DNA of 64,000 bases from Microbacterium capsulatum (GCF_030865425.1 NZ_JAVFCB010000010.1:62001-126000), one strand, 5' to 3'; shown: positions 7,574 to 18,277, numbered from the stretch's first letter. Notes: generated by a model not told the origin, from the letters alone. Numbers and translations are program-made.

Positions 7574-10500
7574 ATGTCTGCCCGAGTTCACGCCGTTCTC
7601 GTCGCCCGTTCGGGCGCGACCTCCCTCGCGCGCCTGCTGCGCGCCCTCGACGCGATCGCCGCCCAGACGCGGCGCCCCGACGCGCTGACGATCGTCGCGT
7701 GCGGCCCGTCCTCGGCCGTGCGCACGAGCGCGCGTGTGGCCGCTGCCGCCGAGGCCGTGGTGGAGACGAAGTCGTCCACCACGCTCGCCGCCGCCGTCGC
7801 GCTCGCCGTGCCGCGCGTCGCCGACGGGTCCGCGCTGTGGATCCTCACCGAGGACTGCGTCCCCGACCCCGACGCGCTCGAGCACCTCGCGGGGGCGCTC
7901 GAGCGCTCCCCGTCGTCGGTCGCCGCCGCGCCGAAGCTCCTGAGCGAGGCCGACGACCGCCGGATCGTGTCGTTCGGGCAGAGCATGACCCGGTTCGGCC
8001 GGACGGTCGACCCTGCGCGCGGCGAACTCGATCAGGGCCAGCACGACGCGCAGGACGATGCGCTCGGGGCCGACGTCCGCGGACTGCTGCTGCGCGAGGC
8101 TCGCGCGGTGCTGCCCGATCCCGGGCTGAGCGGGCGCGACGAGGGCCTCGACATCGGCGTGCGGGCGCGGCTCGGCGGCGGACGCATCGTGCTCACCGCC
8201 GGCGCGCGGATCGCCGTGGACGAGCACGCCGAGGCCGCCGGCACCGCCGCGGACGCGTACGCGGTCCGCCGTGCGCAGCTGCACCGTCGGCTCTCCTACG
8301 CGCCGACGTTCGCCGTACCCCTGCACTGGCTCTCGTTGCTGCCGCTCGCGCTGTGGCGCTCGATCGCGCATCTCACCGGCAAGCGCCCTGCCGCCGTGCT
8401 GCCCGAGTGGGGTGCCGCGGCCGTGGCGATGGTGTCCGGATCCGCCGTCTCCCGATCGCGTCGGGGGATCCGCGCAGGGCGCGTCGCGAGCTGGTCGAGC
8501 ATCGCACCGCTCCGCGTGACCCGCGCGCAGCTGCGCCAGCGTCTCGACGACGGGCACGGATCCGAGGCGGGCGTGCATGAGGAGCTCGGCTTCTTCTCCG
8601 GCGGCGGAGCCTGGGCGGTGCTCGCCGCGCTCGTGCTGGGCATCGGCCTGTTCACGTCGCTCCTGGCCTGGCCGGCCCTCGGCGGCGGAGCGCTGCTGCC
8701 CCTGCGTCAGACCGTCGCTGCGCTCTGGCGCGACGCCGCCTACGGGCAGCGGGGCTTCGGCGTGGACGTGGTCGGCCCCGCCGACCCGTTCTCGGGCGTC
8801 ATCGCCGTGCTCGGCTCGCTCTGGCCGGGCGCGCCCTCGTACTCCCTCGTGCTGCTCTGGGTCGCGGCGCTCCCGCTCGCGATGCTGGGCGGCTGGTTCG
8901 CCGCGACCCGCATCACCGACAAGGCCGGCCTGCGGATCTTCGCGGGGACGGTCTGGGCGCTCGCGCCGACCTTCCTCATCGCGCTCGGGCAGGGCCGCCC
9001 CGCCGCGGTCCTGTTCCACCTGCTGCTGCCCTGGGTGCTGCACGCCGCCCTCGTCGCACACCGGTCGTGGGGGGCGGCGGGCGCCGCGTCCCTGCTCACC
9101 GTCGCCGCGCTCGCCTGCGCACCGTCGCTCGCGCCCGCGTTCGCGCTGCTCTGGCTCGTCGCGATCGTCTGGCTGCTCGCGCGCCGCGCGTTCCGCGGTG
9201 CCGTGCGCATGGTCTGGGTGCTCGTCCCCGCCGTCGTCCTGTTCGCGCCGCTCGCGATCTGGCAGCTCGCGCACGGCGATCTCCTCGCCCTCTTCTCGGA
9301 TCCCGGTGCGATCGTCGCGGCGCCGCAGGCGACGGCCGACGCGGCGGGGCGGCTCTCCCTGCTCGCGGGCCTGCCGACCATGGAGCAGGCGGGCTGGCCG
9401 ACCCTGCTCCAGTCGGTGCTGCCCGGTGTGCACGAGACGCCCTGGGCACTCTGGCTCGCCGCACCCCTGGCCGTCCTCGCGCTCATCTCGACGATCTCGC
9501 CGCGCTGGAGCGTCGGGATCGGATCCGTCGTCGTCGCCGCGACCGGGCTCGCCACGGCCTTCGCCGCGGTGGGGATCTCAGTGGCGTTCGCGCAGTCGAC
9601 CGCCGTCCCGATCTGGCCGGGCGCCGCGCTGAGCCTCACCGGGATCGGCGTGCTGGGCGGCGCGCTCGTGACCCTGGACGGCGTCCTGCCGCTGCCGGCA
9701 CTGCGCACCGCGGCCGCGCTGATCGCTGCCGCCGCGGTCGCCGTCGCCGCCGTGCCGTCGGGGGTCGCCCTGGTGAACGGCGATGCCGCGATCCATCGCG
9801 GCGAGCTCAGTACCCTTCCCGCCTACGTCACCGCGCAGGCGCGCGACGACCGCGATCTCGGCACGCTGGTGCTCACCGTCCAGGCGAACGGCGGGCTCGC
9901 CACGACCGTGGTCTGGGGTGCGAGCGCCACGCTCGGCGCGCAGGCCACGATCCTGACCACCGCGACCGCTCCGCGCGGGCACGACCTCGCCGGCCTCTCG
10001 GTCGACCTCGTCTCGGCGCGGCAGTTCGACGCTCCCGCCGCGCTCGGCACGCTCGGCGTGCGCTACGTGCTGCTGCAGGCCGGGACGCCGAAGGAGAGCG
10101 ACGCCGAGCGCGCGCTGCGCCTGCAGTCGGCGACCGCTCTCGACCAGCGCGCGGGCTTCGTGCGGGTCGGTGAGACCGCCCGCGGCGTGCTCTGGAGGAT
10201 GGAGGCCGTCCCCGCGGCGCGCGCCTCGCTGACCGACGCCCAGGGCGCCACGTCGCGGGTGGTCACCGCGATCGAGCTGATCGTGCTGCTGGCCGCCCTG
10301 CTGCTCGCGCTGCCGACCCGCGCCTCGCGCCGGGCCGCGCACGCCGTCCCGCGTGCGATCGGCGTCCTTCCGGAGCGTGCGCCCCGTGCGCCCCGCCCGC
10401 CGAAGGAGCCGCGCGCGCCGCGTGCGCGCCGCGGGCCGAAGGCCGCCCCGCAGACGGCCTCGGTCGTGATCCCGGGCGAGCCGATCATTGCCGAACGCGT

Positions 10501-10876
10501 CCTCGACGCCGACGCCGCCCCTGACCTCGCCGAGCCCGCCCCCGGAACTACGTCCGCCCCCGAGGCCGGCCTCGGGGAGGCGGAGACCGCGACGACGGAT
10601 CCGGAGGCCGCGGATCCGGAAGCCGCGGATCCGGAGGCCGCGGATCTGGAAGCCGAGGATCCGGAAGCCGCGGATCCGGAAGCCGAGGATCCGGAAACCG
10701 AGGATCCGAAGGGCGAGGATCCGGGGACCGAGACGGCCGACGAGGACGCAGCGGCCCGCCCGGATCCGGCTTCCGATGAGCCGGAGCCGGGTCGCGAGCC
10801 GAGCCTCCAGTCCGAGGCCGCCGACGCCGACCATCCCCACCCGGAACCCGCGCCCGCGAAGGAGGCCGCCGAATGA
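7574..10876 (+). CDS. Large membrane family 2 glycosyltransferase with acidic repeat tail
   Basis: This 1100-residue protein starts with a divergent GT2 domain (about 1-290; the usual D-x-D is represented by a TEDCVPDPD segment near 93-101). About ten to twelve transmembrane spans follow (about 345-760), then an extracytoplasmic segment and a late helix near residue 900. It ends with a long basic then strongly acidic cytoplasmic tail. The tail contains nine 15-base repeats encoding D-P-E-A-x (residues about 1009-1052). The architecture matches the large actinobacterial GT2 proteins found beside DUF5719 genes. TAGGCT at 7559-7564 lies 9 bases before the ATG. The gene overlaps the next by four bases (ATGA). 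The glycan product is unknown. Confidence 0.82.
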   Translation: MSARVHAVLVARSGATSLARLLRALDAIAAQTRRPDALTIVACGPSSAVRTSARVAAAAEAVVETKSSTTLAAAVALAVPRVADGSALWILTEDCVPDPDALEHLAGALERSPSSVAAAPKLLSEADDRRIVSFGQSMTRFGRTVDPARGELDQGQHDAQDDALGADVRGLLLREARAVLPDPGLSGRDEGLDIGVRARLGGGRIVLTAGARIAVDEHAEAAGTAADAYAVRRAQLHRRLSYAPTFAVPLHWLSLLPLALWRSIAHLTGKRPAAVLPEWGAAAVAMVSGSAVSRSRRGIRAGRVASWSSIAPLRVTRAQLRQRLDDGHGSEAGVHEELGFFSGGGAWAVLAALVLGIGLFTSLLAWPALGGGALLPLRQTVAALWRDAAYGQRGFGVDVVGPADPFSGVIAVLGSLWPGAPSYSLVLLWVAALPLAMLGGWFAATRITDKAGLRIFAGTVWALAPTFLIALGQGRPAAVLFHLLLPWVLHAALVAHRSWGAAGAASLLTVAALACAPSLAPAFALLWLVAIVWLLARRAFRGAVRMVWVLVPAVVLFAPLAIWQLAHGDLLALFSDPGAIVAAPQATADAAGRLSLLAGLPTMEQAGWPTLLQSVLPGVHETPWALWLAAPLAVLALISTISPRWSVGIGSVVVAATGLATAFAAVGISVAFAQSTAVPIWPGAALSLTGIGVLGGALVTLDGVLPLPALRTAAALIAAAAVAVAAVPSGVALVNGDAAIHRGELSTLPAYVTAQARDDRDLGTLVLTVQANGGLATTVVWGASATLGAQATILTTATAPRGHDLAGLSVDLVSARQFDAPAALGTLGVRYVLLQAGTPKESDAERALRLQSATALDQRAGFVRVGETARGVLWRMEAVPAARASLTDAQGATSRVVTAIELIVLLAALLLALPTRASRRAAHAVPRAIGVLPERAPRAPRPPKEPRAPRARRGPKAAPQTASVVIPGEPIIAERVLDADAAPDLAEPAPGTTSAPEAGLGEAETATTDPEAADPEAADPEAADLEAEDPEAADPEAEDPETEDPKGEDPGTETADEDAAARPDPASDEPEPGREPSLQSEAADADHPHPEPAPAKEAAE
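10597..10731 (+). repeat. Nine 15-bp in-frame tandem repeats (GGATCCGGAAGCCGC type)
   Basis: GGATCC-like starts occur every 15 bases at 10597, 10612, 10627, 10642 (GGATCT), 10657, 10672, 10687, 10702 and 10717. Each unit encodes Asp-Pro-Glu-Ala/Thr-x, giving an acidic tail to the glycosyltransferase. The later units are more diverged. The array is in frame, so copy-number change would alter tail length without breaking the protein. Confidence 0.9.
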
Positions 10877-12273
10877 CCAGGCAGAACGCCCTCCGCATCG
10901 CCACGACCGGTGCCCGTCTCGTCGCCGGCGCCGTCGTCTCGGCGGCCTGCGTCGTCGCGGCCGTCGTCGCCGTCCCCGCGGCCTGGCCGACTGTCGAACG
11001 TGCTCCCGCGCACACGACGGTCAAGCCCGTCGCCGGCGACACCCTGCTCACCTGCGCGGGCCCGTTCCGCGCGCTCGGACGCGACGCGTCGCGCGCCACG
11101 GAGCTCAGCACGGCCGGCACGCCCAGCGTCGTGAGCGGTGCCGCGCCCGGATCCCGCCTCGCCCAGAAGAGCATCGCCATCGCCGGCGTGCCCGACGCGC
11201 GCCAGGCGCCGATGTTCACCGCCGCGCCGAACGGCCAGGACCCGGCCGAGGTCGCCGCCGCGGAGTCCCTGTCGATCGCGGCGGAGGACCTCGCCGGCTT
11301 CGCGGCCTCCGCCTGCCGCCCGCCGAGCATGGAGTCCTGGATCGTGGGCGGCGCCGGCACCACCGGATCCAATGACATCCTGCTGATCGCGAACCCCGGG
11401 GCCGTCACCGCGACCGTGACGTTCACCGAGTACGGCTCCCAGGGCGGCGGCATGCACACGACCGAGGTCGTGGTGCCGGCCGGCACCCAGTCGTCGATCC
11501 CGCTCGCCGCCGGCGCCGCGGGGGAGGCGACGCCCGTGGTCCGGGTCACCTCGAGCGGAGCGGCGGTGCGCGCCGCCCTGCAGTCGAGCCTCATCCGCAC
11601 CCTGGACCCGGTCGGCATCGACGTGCAGGACGCGATCGCCCGCCCGTCGAAGGCGCAGTCCCTGCTCGGGGTGCGTGCCGTCGTCCAGTCCGACGACGAC
11701 GACAACCCGAGCACCGCTGTGCGGCTGCTCGCGCCGAGCACGGACGCGATCGTGATGCTGCAGCCGCGCAACGCGGCCGACGGAACCCCCGCGGGAGCCG
11801 CGAAGAAGGTGCAGCTCACCGCGGGACAGGTCGGCTCGGTCGACTTCTCCGCGCTCAAGGCCGGGCTGTACTCGATCGACGTGACCTCCACGGCGCCCGT
11901 GGTCGCCGCCGCGTGGGAGACGACGGGCCTCGGCAAGGGCTCCGACTTCGCCTGGATGACCCCCGCCCCCGACATCACCGGCAGCACGGCGTTCGCCGTC
12001 GCCGACGGCCCCGCGCCGCTGCTGCACCTGCAGAACGCCTCGACCTCCGCCGCGACCGTGGAGTTCACCCCGGTGCGCGGGGGCGCGACGCAGCGGATCA
12101 CCCTGGCGGCCGGCGGCGCGGCGACGGTCCCGGTCGCCGCGCGCGCGGTGTACGCGCTGTCCTCGCCGACCGCGGTGCGGGCCGCCGTCAGCTACTACGC
12201 GGAGGGGAAGCTCGCCGGGTACCCGGTGTGGCCGACCGACGCCGTGGCGGCGCCGATCGCGGTCTACCAGTAG
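10873..12273 (+). CDS. DUF5719 family extracytoplasmic protein
   Basis: A 466-residue protein with an N-terminal signal-anchor (about residues 14-36) and a long secreted part rich in Ala, Val and Thr. It is built of beta-sandwich-like stretches such as DILLIANPGAVTATVTFTEYG and LLHLQNASTSAATVEFTPV. I recognise it as the DUF5719 protein that accompanies the large GT2 gene in many actinobacteria. It is translationally coupled to that gene by a four-base overlap, so it is likely an external partner of the glycosyltransferase. Its biochemical function is unknown. It converges on the zincin-like gene with 49 bases between. Confidence 0.82.
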   Translation: MTRQNALRIATTGARLVAGAVVSAACVVAAVVAVPAAWPTVERAPAHTTVKPVAGDTLLTCAGPFRALGRDASRATELSTAGTPSVVSGAAPGSRLAQKSIAIAGVPDARQAPMFTAAPNGQDPAEVAAAESLSIAAEDLAGFAASACRPPSMESWIVGGAGTTGSNDILLIANPGAVTATVTFTEYGSQGGGMHTTEVVVPAGTQSSIPLAAGAAGEATPVVRVTSSGAAVRAALQSSLIRTLDPVGIDVQDAIARPSKAQSLLGVRAVVQSDDDDNPSTAVRLLAPSTDAIVMLQPRNAADGTPAGAAKKVQLTAGQVGSVDFSALKAGLYSIDVTSTAPVVAAAWETTGLGKGSDFAWMTPAPDITGSTAFAVADGPAPLLHLQNASTSAATVEFTPVRGGATQRITLAAGGAATVPVAARAVYALSSPTAVRAAVSYYAEGKLAGYPVWPTDAVAAPIAVYQ

Positions 12274-12322
12274 GGCCGATCGCGGTCCACCGGCGACAGG
12301 GTGCGCCCGATGGCGGCCGCGC

Positions 12323-12757
12323 TCAGTCCTCGGGGTGGTGCGGGTCCATCTCCCACGGCTCACGCCCGATGTACTGGGCGGCGGCGCGGAACACCGCTCC
12401 CTCGATCGCGACCCGGCGGTGCGCGGAGTCGTCGTGGCCCGGCTCCATGAGCCGTTCGATCGGCACGCGGTACAGCACGATCCGCTGGCCCTCGCGGTCG
12501 ACCAGCCAGCGCGGAAGGCCGTCCGGATCCGCGTGCGCGGGCATCGCTGCGATCTCGATCCTGACGGGGCGCAGGTCCGGCCACATCGAACGCAGCAGCT
12601 CCACCGCGGACCCGACGTGCAGGTCGAACGTGTCCAACCGGCCGTCCAGCGGAGGCAGGGGAGGGCGGACGACCGAGCTGCGGCCCAGCCGGCCGTGCCT
12701 GCCGTGCCGGTCGCCGCGCCGGGGCGCGGCCGCGCGGGAGGATCGGGTGCGGCGCAT
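12323..12757 (-). CDS. Zincin-like (PF06262-type) protein lacking the HExxH motif
   Basis: A 144-residue protein with an Arg-rich N-terminus (1-30) and a domain matching the small actinobacterial metallopeptidase-family proteins encoded beside DUF3499 genes. Homologues show V-H-E-V-V or HExxH at the helix near the C-terminus. Here the aligned position reads R-V-A-I-E-G-A-V-F (116-124), with isoleucine in place of the metal-binding histidine, so catalysis as a zinc peptidase is unlikely. A TAGACT box at 12764-12769 (minus strand) lies 6 bases before the ATG, indicating a leaderless mRNA. It is divergent from the DUF3499 gene across 95 bases, conserved neighbours in this phylum. Confidence 0.78.
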   Translation of the reverse strand: MRRTRSSRAAAPRRGDRHGRHGRLGRSSVVRPPLPPLDGRLDTFDLHVGSAVELLRSMWPDLRPVRIEIAAMPAHADPDGLPRWLVDREGQRIVLYRVPIERLMEPGHDDSAHRRVAIEGAVFRAAAQYIGREPWEMDPHHPED

Positions 12758-12852
12758 GCGGCCAGTCTAGGCGCACCCGTTCGGGCCACGGATCGGTCGC
12801 GCGCCGCGCGGCGTGCCGGCGATGCGCGGCGCACGGTCGTACGCTGATCCCG

Positions 12853-13059
12853 ATGTACGGACGACTCTGCTCGAAGGTGGGCTGCGCACGCGAGGCCGTG
12901 GCGACCCTCACCTACGACTACGGGGACCAGATGGCGGCCCTGGGCCCGCTGGGCGCCGAGAACGATCCGCACGCGCACGACCTGTGCGCCATCCATGCCG
13001 ACCGGCTGTCGGTGCCCGCGGGCTGGATCGTCGTCCGGCACGAGACGCTGCGCGCCTGA
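12853..13059 (+). CDS. DUF3499 family small cysteine protein
   Basis: A 68-residue protein with the DUF3499 pattern: R-L-C-S-K-x-G-C at 4-11, ATLTYDYGDQMAALGPLG, then D-L-C-A-I-H at 43-48 and a W-x-V-V-R-H tail. The cysteines at 6, 11 and 45 and the histidine at 48 look like a small zinc site, by analogy. Its function is unknown. It is a conserved neighbour of the zincin-like gene (compare M. tuberculosis Rv3258c-Rv3259). TACGCT at 12840-12845 lies 7 bases before the ATG, so it is probably leaderless. The phosphomannomutase gene that follows DUF3499 in many relatives is absent here. Confidence 0.85.
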   Translation: MYGRLCSKVGCAREAVATLTYDYGDQMAALGPLGAENDPHAHDLCAIHADRLSVPAGWIVVRHETLRA

Positions 13060-13104
13060 GCGTTTCCGCGGCCCGGTCTCCGGCCCGTCCGGATCAGGAT
13101 CCGG

Positions 13105-13941
13105 TCAGACCTGCACCCGTACGCCGCTGAGCCGCTCCACGCGCTCGTCGGCGAGGGCGAGGCTGCGCCGCTCCCGGTCGCGGCGGAGCACGGTGGCGGC
13201 GATGAGCACGACCTCGGCCGGCGCGGCGGGGACCGGCGAGATGTACGCCGCCGCCTCGGCGAGCAGCTCCTGCGCGACGCGGGCGCGGGAGGCGGGGAGC
13301 ATCTGCGGCGCGCTGCCCAGGAACTGCGAGATGCGCCGGGCGAGGCGATCCGGCATCCGTGCGACGTCGGCGATCGCGGCCCAGGACTCCAGACCCGGCG
13401 GCAGAACCGGTGTCCGGAACGGCAGCGGGGGCGTGCGCACCCGCTGGCTGTAGGTCCCGGCGACGAGGTCTCCCAGGCGCTGCGAGCGCCCGCTGAAGGC
13501 CGCCACCAGGAAGGCCACCGCGCCGAGGGTCCCGTAGATCTCCAGCACGCCGAGCATCGCCCGGATGAACGCGTGCCGGAAGCCCGCTGCGCCTCCGTCG
13601 GCGCGGACGATCCGCCCGCCGACGGCGAGCCTGCCGAGGCTGCGGCCGTGGGTGAGGGTCTCCACCGTGCAGGGCACCACGACGAACGCGGTGACGAGGG
13701 CCAGCACGTTCAGGATCCGATCCAGCGCGGGGTCGCCGGTGGCCTGCATCATCCAGTACCGCACGGCGAGATAGCCGAAGAAGAGCGTCATCGACAGCGC
13801 GACGTCGATGGCCGCTCCGAGGGTGCGCAGGAACAGGCCCACCGGCTGCACCTCGATCGCGACGGCCTCGCCGGAGAGCAGCACCTCGTCGCCGGGCGCC
13901 TCGACGGCGGGCACGGCGTCCGGGGGCGGCGGCACGGACAT
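13105..13941 (-). CDS. RDD family membrane protein
   Basis: A 278-residue protein with an N-terminal proline-rich and acidic segment (1-30), an RDD domain of about three hydrophobic segments (about 33-150) and a soluble C-terminal part of about 115 residues. RDD proteins are membrane proteins of poorly known function, some linked to Na+/H+ exchange. The start at 13941 is chosen because longer frames run through the divergent spoIIM-like gene. Its start codon is only 16 bases from that of the neighbour and they share one promoter core. RDD, SpoIIM, DUF58 and MoxR genes usually sit together in Actinobacteria. Confidence 0.82.
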   Translation of the reverse strand: MSVPPPPDAVPAVEAPGDEVLLSGEAVAIEVQPVGLFLRTLGAAIDVALSMTLFFGYLAVRYWMMQATGDPALDRILNVLALVTAFVVVPCTVETLTHGRSLGRLAVGGRIVRADGGAAGFRHAFIRAMLGVLEIYGTLGAVAFLVAAFSGRSQRLGDLVAGTYSQRVRTPPLPFRTPVLPPGLESWAAIADVARMPDRLARRISQFLGSAPQMLPASRARVAQELLAEAAAYISPVPAAPAEVVLIAATVLRRDRERRSLALADERVERLSGVRVQV

Positions 13942-13944
13942 GGG

Positions 13945-13951
13945 TACAGTA
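13945..13951. promoter_or_regulatory. Bidirectional promoter core with overlapping -10 boxes
   Basis: The 7-base sequence TACAGTA supplies TACAGT (13945-13950) on the plus strand and TACTGT (13951-13946) on the minus strand. The plus box is 7 bases before the GTG at 13958 and the minus box 4 bases before the ATG at 13941. Both divergent genes can therefore be transcribed as leaderless or nearly leaderless messages from one shared core. Confidence 0.55.
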
Positions 13952-13957
13952 AACCAG

Positions 13958-14950
13958 GTGGACGCCGATGCTCTCGCCGATGCCAGGAACCGCGAATGGT
14001 CGCGCCTGGACGAGCTCAGCCGGCAGCGCCTGGACGGCGCCGGCGTCGACGAGCTGATCACCCGCTACCGGGCCGCGTCGGCCGACCTGGCCGACCTCAC
14101 CACGTCGATCGGCAGCTCCCCGCAGAGCGCCTACGTCTCCACGATCCTCGCCCGGGCACGCCTGCGTCTGACCGGCACGGACGAGAACGTGCTGCGCCAG
14201 ACCGGGCGGTTCTTCGCCCGGCAGCTGCCCGCCGCCCTGTACCGGCTGCGCTGGACGACGCTCGCCATCGCTCTGGGCAGCCTCGCGGTGATCGCGGTCG
14301 TCGCCGCCTGGATCTCCTCGGATCCTGCGGTCGTCGCCTCCCTCGGATCCAAGGCGGATCTCGCGTACTACGCCAATCACGCGTTCACCGACTACTACAC
14401 CGAGAACCCCGCCGCAGAGTTCGCCGGCATGGTCTGGACCAACAACGCCTGGATCGCCGCCCAGTGCGTGCTGTTCGGCGTCACCGGCATCTGGCCGATC
14501 ATGATGCTCGTGCAGAACGCGGTGGGGATCGGGATCGCCGTCGGGGTCATGTTCGCGATGGGGCGCGGCGACGTCGTCGTTCTGCACCTGCTGCCGCACG
14601 GCATGCTCGAGCTCACCTGCGTCTTCGTGGCGGCGGCCGCCGGGCTGCACATCTTCTGGGCCTGGCTGGTGCCGGGGGAGCGCGGACGAGGGGCCGCCCT
14701 CGCCGCGGCCGGGCGGTCGCTGGGGGCGGTCGCGCTCGGGCTCGTGTTCGCGCTCGCCCTCTCCGGTGCCGTGGAGGGGTTCGTCACCGGCTGGGGGCTG
14801 CCCTGGCCGGTGAAGATCGGGATCGGCGCGCTCGCCCTCGGGGTCTTCCTCGCATACATGCTCGTGCTCGGCCGGCGCGCCCAGCGCCACGGCGAGACCG
14901 GGGATCTCACCGAGTTCGAGGCGGGGACGCCGACGCTCGTCGTGGGCTGA
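13958..14950 (+). CDS. Stage II sporulation protein M-like membrane protein
   Basis: A 330-residue protein with a helical cytoplasmic N-terminus (about 1-95) and a SpoIIM/DUF95 membrane domain with about six hydrophobic spans. The segment around F-x-x-N-A-W-I-A-A-Q-C-V-L-F-G-V-T-G and the L-L-P-H-G-M-L-E-L-T motif are characteristic. In non-sporulating actinobacteria these proteins accompany MoxR/DUF58 genes and may take part in envelope complexes; the name does not imply sporulation. GTG at 13958 is chosen because a TACAGT box sits 7 bases upstream (leaderless). An in-frame ATG at 13940 would need a start upstream of that box. Confidence 0.85.
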   Translation: MDADALADARNREWSRLDELSRQRLDGAGVDELITRYRAASADLADLTTSIGSSPQSAYVSTILARARLRLTGTDENVLRQTGRFFARQLPAALYRLRWTTLAIALGSLAVIAVVAAWISSDPAVVASLGSKADLAYYANHAFTDYYTENPAAEFAGMVWTNNAWIAAQCVLFGVTGIWPIMMLVQNAVGIGIAVGVMFAMGRGDVVVLHLLPHGMLELTCVFVAAAAGLHIFWAWLVPGERGRGAALAAAGRSLGAVALGLVFALALSGAVEGFVTGWGLPWPVKIGIGALALGVFLAYMLVLGRRAQRHGETGDLTEFEAGTPTLVVG

Positions 14951-14991
14951 ACCGGATTCGGCCAGGCGCGGGGCCCGGCCGGGCCGGTTGA

Positions 14992-15084
14992 CCGCGAGAC
15001 CGAACCCGCGTCGCGAGACCGCGCCTGATTCCCGCTGTCTCGCGACGGAGTTTCGGTCTCGCGGGCAGAAGGTCTCGCGGGCAG
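14992..15084. repeat. Nested inverted repeats between spoIIM-like gene and aqpZ
   Basis: An outer perfect 13-base inverted repeat (CCGCGAGACCGAA at 14992-15004, complement at 15052-15064) encloses an inner perfect 10-base one (GTCGCGAGAC at 15010-15019, complement at 15037-15046). A direct repeat GGTCTCGCGGGCAG follows at 15055-15068 and 15071-15084. The element lies between convergent genes, so it could act as a bidirectional terminator. Its layered structure also resembles a dispersed palindromic repeat. Confidence 0.7.
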
Positions 15085-15108
15085 CGGGGGCGCGGGGGCC
15101 CGGGGCGA

Positions 15109-15882
15109 TTAGGCGCGGGCCGGGGCGTCGAACAGTGCGCGGTAGGTGAAGCCGGCGATCAGGGCGCCGAGGATCGGGAAGACGACGAACACCCAGAGCT
15201 GGGTGAGCGGGCCGACGCCGCCGTAGATCGCGGTCGCCAGCGATCGGGCCGGGTTCAGCGACGCGTTGTCGACCGGCAGGGTCGCCAGCACGCCCAGGGT
15301 CAGGGTGAGCCCGATCGCGACGCCCGCGAACGGCGTGCCGCGCTCGGGATGTGTGACGCCGAGGATCACGAGCAGGAACAGCGCCGTGAAGACCACCTCC
15401 GCGACGATCGCCGCCCACATCCCGAAGCCGCCGGGGGAGAGCGTGCCCCAGCCGTTGCTCGCGAAGCCCGCGTCCTGCGCCCGGGCGAGCCAGCCGTCCG
15501 GGCCGAACGTGCCGATCAGGGTGAGCACGGTCGACGCGACCACGCCGCCGACCGCCTGCGCGACGACGTACGGCAGGGCGTCCCGCCACGGGATCCGGCC
15601 CGCGGCCGCGGCGCCCAGCGTCACGGCGGGGTTGAAGTGCCCGCCGGAGACCGGGCCGAAGGCGTAGAAGCCGACCAGCACGGCGATGCCGACCGCGAGC
15701 GCCACCGCGACGGAGATCGCCGACTGCGCGCCCGGGTCGGTGAAGTGCGCAGAGGAGAACAGCGCCGTGCCGATCGCGCCGGCGACGAGGAGGAACGTGC
15801 CGAGGGCCTCGGCGACGAGGCGGGAGGGCAGGGCCGCCGTCGGCGCGACCGACGGTGCCGAGGGGGTTCCGGTGGAGGACAT
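15109..15882 (-). CDS. aqpZ: Aquaporin Z-type water channel (MIP family)
   Basis: A 257-residue MIP-family channel with six spans and both half-helix motifs, HFNPAVTL (NPA at 84-86) and SLNPARS (NPA at 210-212). The R after the second NPA is the selectivity-filter arginine, and the overall form favours a water-selective AqpZ over a glycerol facilitator, which has aspartate after NPAR. The first 20 residues are a Pro/Ala/Thr-rich extension. The leader carries AAGGAG before the ATG and a TAGTCT -10 box about 45 bases upstream. It is followed by a large inverted-repeat structure. It stands between the katG unit and spoIIM, interrupting the usual DUF58-SpoIIM neighbourhood. Confidence 0.9.
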   Translation of the reverse strand: MSSTGTPSAPSVAPTAALPSRLVAEALGTFLLVAGAIGTALFSSAHFTDPGAQSAISVAVALAVGIAVLVGFYAFGPVSGGHFNPAVTLGAAAAGRIPWRDALPYVVAQAVGGVVASTVLTLIGTFGPDGWLARAQDAGFASNGWGTLSPGGFGMWAAIVAEVVFTALFLLVILGVTHPERGTPFAGVAIGLTLTLGVLATLPVDNASLNPARSLATAIYGGVGPLTQLWVFVVFPILGALIAGFTYRALFDAPARA

Positions 15883-15927
15883 CTCGCTCCTTGCTGCGCC
15901 GTGCGGACCGGCACGGCTCCGTGAGCG

Positions 15928-15933
15928 AGACTA
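15928..15933 (-). promoter_or_regulatory. -10 box of aqpZ
   Basis: TAGTCT on the minus strand, about 45 bases before the ATG at 15882. The leader contains AAGGAG, so this gene, unlike many neighbours, is translated from a leadered mRNA. Confidence 0.45.
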
Positions 15934-15991
15934 GCCGCGTCGGCGGCCCGGGAGGACGCGGCGGGCCGTGATCGCGCCGATCCGACGGGAA

Positions 15992-16019
15992 CGGCCCGCC
16001 CCCGGACGGGGACGGGCCG
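15992..16019 (-). terminator. Hairpin downstream of katG
   Basis: A GC-rich stem of up to 13 base pairs with one mismatch (CGGCCCGCCCCCG at 15992-16004 against 16007-16019) begins 30 bases after the katG stop. There is no clear U-run. The position between katG and aqpZ suggests that it ends the furA-katG transcript. Confidence 0.55.
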
Positions 16020-16048
16020 CTCTGCCCTCCGGCAGTCTCAGGACCGGG

Positions 16049-18269
<2,221 letters not shown>

Positions 18270-18277
<8 letters not shown>

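Noticed and set aside
7460..9433. Minus-strand open frame of 657 codons opposite the large glycosyltransferase
   Set aside because: Composition is almost only Arg, Glu, Gly, Asp and His; no membrane or domain pattern.
13958..14950. Evidence for sporulation from the SpoIIM-like gene
   Set aside because: SpoIIM-domain proteins are widespread in non-sporulating actinobacteria beside MoxR and DUF58 genes; no other sporulation gene is present.
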